In this document: positions 1-4,338 of the stretch, piece by piece
Position numbering within the stretch: the stretch's first letter is position 1
How the letters are laid out: each line of letters opens with the position of its first letter
DNA from: Desulfovibrio sp.
GTDB lineage: Bacteria > Desulfobacterota > Desulfovibrionia > Desulfovibrionales > Desulfovibrionaceae
Direction: 5' to 3'
Length of the DNA: 8,966 nt
NCBI GenBank assembly: GCA_003525525.1
Contig: DQED01000398.1
Location: 1 to 8,966 of the forward strand
Translations under genes and position numbers: made by a program
The notes under the pieces: model-generated
Told to the model about the DNA's origin: nothing
What the model saw: the letters and a program-made list of their open reading frames with translations, nothing else
Databases searched by the model: none

Positions 1-401
1 CGAGGCGCGGCGGGCGCATCGACAAAGCCGCCGGCGTGTGCACCGTCACCGGGGTCATCCTGACCCTCCTGTGGAAGTCGGGCCGGTTCCTGCACATTCC
101 CCTGCCGTACTGGGTGGGGCAGGGCTGCATGGTGTTCGGTCCGCTGCTGCTCGCCTTGGCCATCGGTCTCAAGGCGTATGGCGAAACCATGGCGTATCGG
201 GAGAATTCCAGGCGGTACGAGAAGATGGCTTTTCTGTTCGCGCAGGGGGGGCAGGCCATGGCCGGGGCGGCGCGGCAAGGCGAAACGGGGCTGCGCCGCC
301 ATGTGCTTCTGGAGATCGGCAGGGAGGCCCTGGCCGAGAACGGGGACTGGCTCTTGCAGCACCGGGCAAGGCCCCTCAAAATGCCGAGCAAGGTGGCTTG
401 A
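1..401 (+). CDS. C-terminal part of a SLATT-like membrane protein (5' end outside window)
   Basis: The reading frame is open from base 3 to a TGA at 399-401, so the gene starts upstream of the window. The visible 132 or so residues hold two hydrophobic segments: one near GVCTVTGVILTLLW and one near GCMVFGPLLLALAIG. A cytoplasmic tail follows with the pattern AYRENSRRYEKMAFLF and then EIGREALAENGDWLLQHR. A helix pair followed by a YRE...RRYE..A.LF helix and an 'ALAENGDWLL.HR.RPL' ending resembles the SLATT family, a predicted pore-forming or membrane-perturbing effector often paired with SLOG or SMODS sensors. This is recalled family resemblance, not a search result. The missing N-terminal part may carry the sensor domain. 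The gene converges on the leftward operon with 40 bases between the two stops, and I see no clear hairpin terminator there. It may equally be another 2TM family. Confidence 0.6.
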   Translation, partial: RRGGRIDKAAGVCTVTGVILTLLWKSGRFLHIPLPYWVGQGCMVFGPLLLALAIGLKAYGETMAYRENSRRYEKMAFLFAQGGQAMAGAARQGETGLRRHVLLEIGREALAENGDWLLQHRARPLKMPSKVA

Positions 402-441
402 GCGGCAGCAACTGGATTATCTGCATGCATATTTTTCGGGT

Positions 442-984
442 TTACCTCCTGCGAGACACTGTCAGCGACAACAACGCTATAACGAACCACATGAGGAAAA
501 AAACGAAACCCACCACCGTGACCGATTCGTATTCGGACAGGAAGAGCCCGCTCCCGACAGCGCTCGCGGCCAGAAACGCCAACCAGGTGAGCGTTACAAG
601 AGACAGGGAAAGCAGCGGCCGCGTCTTGCCCTCCTCGTTGAAGAGGTAGGGCGGAATGAAAGGGAAGACAAACAGGTAAATCATATAGGCCGTTTTGACG
701 CCCTCGCTGCGATTCGCCTCAAGTCCGACGTCCACGGCAAGGTAGCCGAGCGCCATGGCGACGAGGGTGGAAAAAAGGACGCACGCCTCGATGATGGCGA
801 CACGAACGGCCAACGCCTTGAGTCCGACCTGGCGGGTCCAGACGCCCAGACGCCACAGGGCGCGCCGCAAGGGGCGGGCATGCGTCGCGGCGTCGGTCGT
901 TTCGATGGAACCGTCCTTGGCGATGACGACGATGTCCGGCTCGGGCCCGTTCCCGTCGGCGCGGCGGCGTTGCAGGAAGCTCAT
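442..984 (-). CDS. Small four-helix membrane protein (third of a tandem set)
   Basis: I do not recognise a named family. The 180-residue product has a soluble N-terminal tail of about 58 residues and then four hydrophobic segments at roughly 60-83, 99-116, 125-145 and 153-174, ending in RRR. The tail contains DIVVIAKDGSIETTD (17-31), matching a pattern also seen in the two preceding membrane proteins and in the 62-residue protein of the operon. The ATG at 984 was chosen because it overlaps the preceding stop as ATGA (981-984) and has a GGAGG five to six bases upstream, which indicates translational coupling. This is the last gene of the leftward unit and stops (TAA) at 442-444. A role as membrane anchor, channel or conjugation target is possible but unproven. 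Confidence 0.82.
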   Translation of the reverse strand: MSFLQRRRADGNGPEPDIVVIAKDGSIETTDAATHARPLRRALWRLGVWTRQVGLKALAVRVAIIEACVLFSTLVAMALGYLAVDVGLEANRSEGVKTAYMIYLFVFPFIPPYLFNEEGKTRPLLSLSLVTLTWLAFLAASAVGSGLFLSEYESVTVVGFVFFLMWFVIALLSLTVSRRR

Positions 985-1538
985 TGCCGCCTCCGCGCCA
1001 GCCGGCTGCGCATCTTCGCCGCCAGGATCGCAGTGTTCGCATACGCAATGATCCAAAGGCCGACGGAGAAAACCGGGATGCCGAGCCAATGGCGCGGCAG
1101 GATCGTTTTCCAGGACGCCAGGGCGATGGAAACCAGGGTGGCCAGGGCGAAAATGCAGAAGGCCTGGTCGCGCCGCATGTCCACGCCGGACAGAAACAGG
1201 CAGACGATCATGGCCGCCGGGCTGACGCCGTAGCCGAGCCAGACGATGGCCGGACTTCTCATGTAGCGCTGGAGCAGTTCGGGCAGCTCCGGACCGAACG
1301 TCGGCAACGGCAGGGCATACCACTGCGCCAGGACAACGACGCCGGCCGCAAGGAGCAGCAGGTAGCCCAGGCAAAGCGCGAGCAGGCCGGGCAGGGACAG
1401 GGCGTAGCGCCTGCCCCGCATGGCGCGCCCGCGCAGGCGTTCCACGGCGACATCTCCGTCGACGCCGATGCGCACGACCTCCACGCCGTCCGCAGCTTCG
1501 GATGCTCCTTCAGGAACGCGCCGGTCCATGCCCTTCAT
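981..1538 (-). CDS. Small four-helix membrane protein (second of a tandem set)
   Basis: Unrecognised family, 185 residues. A soluble N-terminal tail of about 48 residues carries EVVRIGVDGDVAVER (20-34), followed by a basic stretch (RGRAMRGRR). Four hydrophobic segments follow at about 50-72, 95-118, 126-143 and 152-172, with a basic C-terminus (RSRLARRRQ). The ATG at 1538 overlaps the previous gene's TGA as ATGA (1535-1538) and has GGAG a few bases upstream. A second ATG at 1529 is possible, but the coupled one is preferred. Size, architecture and tail motif match the genes on both sides, yet the helices show little obvious sequence identity by eye. These could be ancient duplicates or merely similar in plan. 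By basic-residue distribution the tail probably lies in the cytoplasm, where the E1/E2 enzymes act. Confidence 0.82.
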   Translation of the reverse strand: MKGMDRRVPEGASEAADGVEVVRIGVDGDVAVERLRGRAMRGRRYALSLPGLLALCLGYLLLLAAGVVVLAQWYALPLPTFGPELPELLQRYMRSPAIVWLGYGVSPAAMIVCLFLSGVDMRRDQAFCIFALATLVSIALASWKTILPRHWLGIPVFSVGLWIIAYANTAILAAKMRSRLARRRQ

Positions 1539-2047
1539 CCGCTCCGGTTCGGGAAGAACAGATACAGGGCCACGGGAAGCAGGGCAAAAAAAACCGGCCC
1601 AAAGAGGTCCAATTCGCCTTGGCCCAGACGGGCGGCGAAGCCCGTGACGCAAAGGACGGTGAAGAAATAAAATGTCGGGGACAGGCCGCGATGCCGCGGG
1701 ATGCGCTGCTTGATGGCGTCGTTGAGGCAGATTGGGATGAACGTGACCGAGGCCGTGAGCAGATGGTCGGCCCATTGTCGCCACAGGGTCGCGACCCCGG
1801 CGTAGAGGCCGTCGGCCACGGCGTTGATGCACATGCCGAGGACGACGATGATGGCGTAGCCCTTGAAGATGGCGGCAAGGGCGATGCGCAGCGCCTGCGC
1901 CGGCGGAAACGGCGGGGCGAGCCGGCGCGCCATCCGGCGTCCCAGGCCGCGCCAGAAGGAGGGCGGCCGGTACATCTCGCTGACGATGCGGCCGCTGCCG
2001 GTGATGCGGACGACGTCTTCCGGTCCGGAATCAGACGCCGCAGACAA
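1535..2047 (-). CDS. Small four-helix membrane protein (first of a tandem set), TTG start
   Basis: Unrecognised family, 170 residues. The N-terminal soluble tail (about 1-55) carries DVVRITGSGRIVSEM (11-25) and a basic patch (RGLGRRMARR). Hydrophobic segments follow at about 60-84, 95-109, 124-141 and 146-165. The start is taken as TTG at 2047 because AGGAGG lies six bases upstream (2054-2059) and no ATG precedes the conserved tail motif. The next ATG would be at residue 25 and would delete that motif. The start lies 17 bases inside the end of the E1 gene, so the two are probably translated in a coupled way. Downstream overlap with the next membrane gene is four bases. The conserved tail suggests that these proteins have a soluble interaction point for the operon's enzymes (inference). 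Confidence 0.8.
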   Translation of the reverse strand: MSAASDSGPEDVVRITGSGRIVSEMYRPPSFWRGLGRRMARRLAPPFPPAQALRIALAAIFKGYAIIVVLGMCINAVADGLYAGVATLWRQWADHLLTASVTFIPICLNDAIKQRIPRHRGLSPTFYFFTVLCVTGFAARLGQGELDLFGPVFFALLPVALYLFFPNRSG

Positions 2048-2861
2048 CGCAGTCCTCCTGGGGGTGCAGGAAGAAATGCTCGGCCTGGAAGAACTTTTTC
2101 ATGCCCTGCGCCGGGTCCGGGCGGTTGGCGAAGGCGATCAGGTTGGAGCGCAGCGGCGGGAAATCCCGCCGGCCGTCCTCCGGCAACAGCGCTTCCAGGG
2201 CCACGCGGGCCATGATCAGGCTGATGAACCCGATGTCGATGCTAAGCCCCGGATTTTTCTCGAAGGCGTCGAGGCCAAGCCCGTACACCTGTTCGTCGGA
2301 CGCGCCCGTCGGCTCCGATTCCGCCTCCTCGATGGTCATGCCGTGCTGCCGGGCGAATTCCGTCAGGCAGTTGAAGCAGCCGCCCCGGCCCGGCTCGTAG
2401 CGGAACACCATGCCGCCCATGCCCCGCCGGAAGACCATGGCCGCCACGAACGGCGTGCCGCTTTCCACGCACAGGCGGTTGATGCGGTAGCGGGCGTTCA
2501 TGTCGTCCACGCCGCAAAGGACGAGCCGCGTGGCGTCCTTGTCCGCAAGCCCCGCGGCAAAGGGCGGCGAGTCCTCGATCCTGTCGGGATAGGCCGCGAC
2601 CCGGGCTTCCTCGTTGCGGTCGTAAATCCAGTCGGCCATGGCCTCGGCCTTGTTGCGGCCCAGGTGCGCGCGTCCCAGGACATGGCGCACGAGGTTGACC
2701 GGCTCGAGGACGTCGTCGTCCCAGAGTTCGAAGCGGGTCACGCCGTTTTTGGCCAGTTCCGCCAGGGCCAGGGCGTTGCCCGAGCCGCAGCCGGCGGCCA
2801 TGACGATGCGGTCGCCAAGGGACTGCGGATTGAGGATCTTCAGGATGCGGCTATAATCCAT
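2031..2861 (-). CDS. ThiF/E1-like ubiquitin-activating adenylyltransferase
   Basis: The 276-residue product is one Rossmann-type adenylation domain of the ThiF/MoeB/E1 superfamily. These enzymes use ATP to adenylate the C-terminal glycine of a ubiquitin-like protein. Visible motifs are the nucleotide loop GCGSG (24-28), acidic WDDD (47-50), N56, R59, K71 and VDD (118-120). Two CxxC pairs (C162/C165 and C271/C274) would bind one structural zinc. The stretch between the pairs, where ThiF- and MoeB-type proteins usually have a cysteine before the last helix, has none (166-270), so a classical thioester on this enzyme is doubtful. The ATG at 2861 was chosen because the domain begins just after it; it overlaps the JAMM stop by 11 bases, with GAGG about ten bases upstream. 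Neighbouring E2 and JAMM genes support a ligation role over thiamine or molybdopterin synthesis. Confidence 0.92.
   Translation of the reverse strand: MDYSRILKILNPQSLGDRIVMAAGCGSGNALALAELAKNGVTRFELWDDDVLEPVNLVRHVLGRAHLGRNKAEAMADWIYDRNEEARVAAYPDRIEDSPPFAAGLADKDATRLVLCGVDDMNARYRINRLCVESGTPFVAAMVFRRGMGGMVFRYEPGRGGCFNCLTEFARQHGMTIEEAESEPTGASDEQVYGLGLDAFEKNPGLSIDIGFISLIMARVALEALLPEDGRRDFPPLRSNLIAFANRPDPAQGMKKFFQAEHFFLHPQEDCVVCGV
2054..2059 (-). promoter_or_regulatory. Ribosome binding site that supports the TTG start at 2047
   Basis: Read leftward, AGGAGG lies six bases before TTG 2047, inside the last codons of the E1 gene. It supports the rare TTG start of the first membrane protein and preserves that protein's N-terminal motif. 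Confidence 0.65.
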
Positions 2862-3729
2862 GCGTGAGCGTCCTCGGGTCGAAGTGTTCGATGTCCAGGA
2901 GCGCCTCCCTGCCGTGGGCCCGCAGGGCGACCTTTCCGGGCAAGGCGGTTCGCAGCGCCACGGCATAGGGCCCGGCGACGAAGGTGATGTCCTGGTCGCT
3001 GTTGAGGGTGATGCGCGGGGGCTCGCCGACACGCAGGAGGTGTTCCCGCAGGGCGGCCAGGAACGGGGCGCGTTCGCGGCGCAGCTGCCAGGGCATGTCC
3101 CGCCCCGCGCTGGCGGCGATGGCATCGCGCAGGCCCTTCCCCTGCGAATCGTCGTCCGGCGTGACCGTGATCCGTTCCGGGGCGAGGGGAATGAGGGCGT
3201 CCGGCGTGATCAATGTCACGCGGCAATGGCGCGAGAGGAACTCGTGGAACCGGCCGGGCTCGCCTGGAAACGGCCGGTGCATGAGCACGCCGAGGAAGGC
3301 GTTGAAGCGTTGCGGATAGTCGGCGAGAAACGCGCGGTAGCCCGCGATGTCGCCTTCGCTGAAGCGGTCGTAGCCGTTGGAGAGGTGGTGGTGGAAGGAA
3401 CCGAGGTAGCGCACGTCCGGGGCGAGGCGTTCCAGGGCGTCGAAAACCCAGTCCTGCCATTCGCCGTCCTGGAAGAGCATGGTGGCCGAGCGTCTGGCGC
3501 GCGGTCCGGGCGGCAGCAGGGCGACGATGCGCAGCCGCCTGGGGCCGGCGGCGTCCGGCGCTTGTTCCAGGAAACCGAGCAGGCGTCCGCCGTCCTCCAC
3601 CTCCGGCCGCGCCGCGGCGCAGCGGAGCATGGCCGCGACCACGGCGGCGTCGAAGGCCGCCTCCACGCGGCCGAGGGCGGCGGCTGTTACGCCGCAGGCG
3701 TCATTCCTCGACGCCGGGCCACTGTCCAT
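2851..3729 (-). CDS. JAMM/JAB metalloprotease (deubiquitinase-like) with C-terminal extension
   Basis: The 292-residue product has an intact JAMM zinc-protease motif: catalytic glutamate in VEDGGRLLG (E45), HHH (113-115, zinc ligands H113 and H115), then S124 and D127 in SEGD. In related systems such enzymes cleave the isopeptide bond at the end of a ubiquitin-like protein, either to mature it or to remove it from targets. The JAMM domain covers about residues 20-180. The remaining ~100 residues (about 195-292) have several short predicted strands, including PPRITLNSDQDITFVAGPY and GREALLDIEHFD, and are of unknown function. The start ATG at 3729 lies 29 bases inside the E2 gene and the stop (TAG, 2851-2853) overlaps the E1 start. 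A later start near residue 14 cannot be excluded. No signal peptide is seen, so it is probably cytoplasmic. Confidence 0.92.
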   Translation of the reverse strand: MDSGPASRNDACGVTAAALGRVEAAFDAAVVAAMLRCAAARPEVEDGGRLLGFLEQAPDAAGPRRLRIVALLPPGPRARRSATMLFQDGEWQDWVFDALERLAPDVRYLGSFHHHLSNGYDRFSEGDIAGYRAFLADYPQRFNAFLGVLMHRPFPGEPGRFHEFLSRHCRVTLITPDALIPLAPERITVTPDDDSQGKGLRDAIAASAGRDMPWQLRRERAPFLAALREHLLRVGEPPRITLNSDQDITFVAGPYAVALRTALPGKVALRAHGREALLDIEHFDPRTLTHGL

Positions 3730-4105
3730 TGCGGATATAGACCTCGTATTTATTGAGATAAATGGCGATCTTTCCGACGACGAACGCCAGTGTGCAGCGT
3801 TCCGGGTGCCAGGCCTGGGGGTTCATGTAGCAGATGTTGCCGGCGCGATACATGTGCGGCGTGGGTTTGATGTCGGCGACGAAGGCGAGGGGTTGGGAGT
3901 AGGGGAAGTCCTCGAGCTGGGTCAGCTCCACGGCATAGGTGTTGTCCCAGTTGGTGGCGAGGGTGCCGCGGCATTTGCTCACGCCGCCCCCGCCGCCGAG
4001 GAGTTGGAAGGTCGGGAAGAAGTGCTTGAGTTTCTCCTGTTCGACGAACCAGCGGCCGCATTGCTTGAGGGCGGCCTTGTCGGCCGCGGAGATGAGCACG
4101 TCCAT
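3701..4105 (-). CDS. E2-like ubiquitin-conjugating protein (UBC fold)
   Basis: The 134-residue product has the length and order of a minimal UBC fold. An N-terminal helix (about 6-27) is followed by a strand region with FPTF, GTLATNWDNTYAVEL and FPYSQPLAFVADI. Next comes HMYRAGNICY (84-93), which parallels the eukaryotic E2 active-site run (H-P-N-I ... G-x-I-C-L), with C92 as the candidate catalytic cysteine, and then W99-x-P101. The end (about 103-125) matches the helix after the active site. E2s take an activated ubiquitin-like protein from E1 and pass it to a target. The ATG at 4105 lies three bases after the stop of the 62-residue gene. Its ribosome site is weak, so coupling to that gene is likely. 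The 3' end overlaps the JAMM start by 29 bases. Assignment rests on motif, size and the flanking E1 and JAMM genes. Confidence 0.85.
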   Translation of the reverse strand: MDVLISAADKAALKQCGRWFVEQEKLKHFFPTFQLLGGGGGVSKCRGTLATNWDNTYAVELTQLEDFPYSQPLAFVADIKPTPHMYRAGNICYMNPQAWHPERCTLAFVVGKIAIYLNKYEVYIRNGQWPGVEE

Positions 4106-4108
4106 GGT

Positions 4109-4297
4109 TCAGCCCCGGGAAAATTCGCCTTTTTCGTCGATCACCCTGATCTTGTTGCCCTTGTCCGGCAGGACGTCTTGCCCGAGGCGCTGGATGCGGC
4201 CGTCCGGCATGATTTCGATGGGCGTTTCCTCGTGCACCTGCGCGGTGAGCGCTTCCTGGGCGGCATGCCGTGCGGCCCGCCCCTGGTCGTTGGTCAT
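4109..4297 (-). CDS. 62-residue protein ending in glycine, candidate ubiquitin-like modifier
   Basis: No family is recognised. The ATG at 4297 has an excellent AAGGAGG five to six bases upstream, and the gene stops three bases before the E2 start. Residues 1-23 look helical or disordered. Residues 25-38 contain TPIEIMPDGRIQRL, a likely beta-hairpin, and 49-59 contain a second hairpin-like run (KIRVIDEKGEF). The protein ends ...FSRG, so a C-terminal glycine is exposed without processing, as an E1 substrate needs. Operons with E1, E2 and JAMM normally encode a ubiquitin-like protein, and this is the only unassigned soluble gene here. It is short for a full beta-grasp fold (usually about 70 or more residues), so it may instead be a regulator, an adaptor or a reduced modifier. 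Reading further upstream to 4432 would overlap the TIR gene and is not supported. Confidence 0.75.
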   Translation of the reverse strand: MTNDQGRAARHAAQEALTAQVHEETPIEIMPDGRIQRLGQDVLPDKGNKIRVIDEKGEFSRG

Positions 4298-4338
4298 GTG
4301 TGCCTCCTTGGTGTTGCGACGCCAGCCGGCGTCCTGCG

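Noticed and set aside
402..441. Possible bidirectional terminator between the convergent genes
   Set aside because: Only a short TGCATGCA palindrome (422-429) and a run of five T are present, with no GC-rich stem before the T run.
178..1233. A 351-codon plus-strand frame crossing the convergent gene ends
   Set aside because: It would overlap the SLATT-like gene in another frame and run antisense to two membrane proteins. The translation is Arg/Gln/Ala-rich and uninformative.
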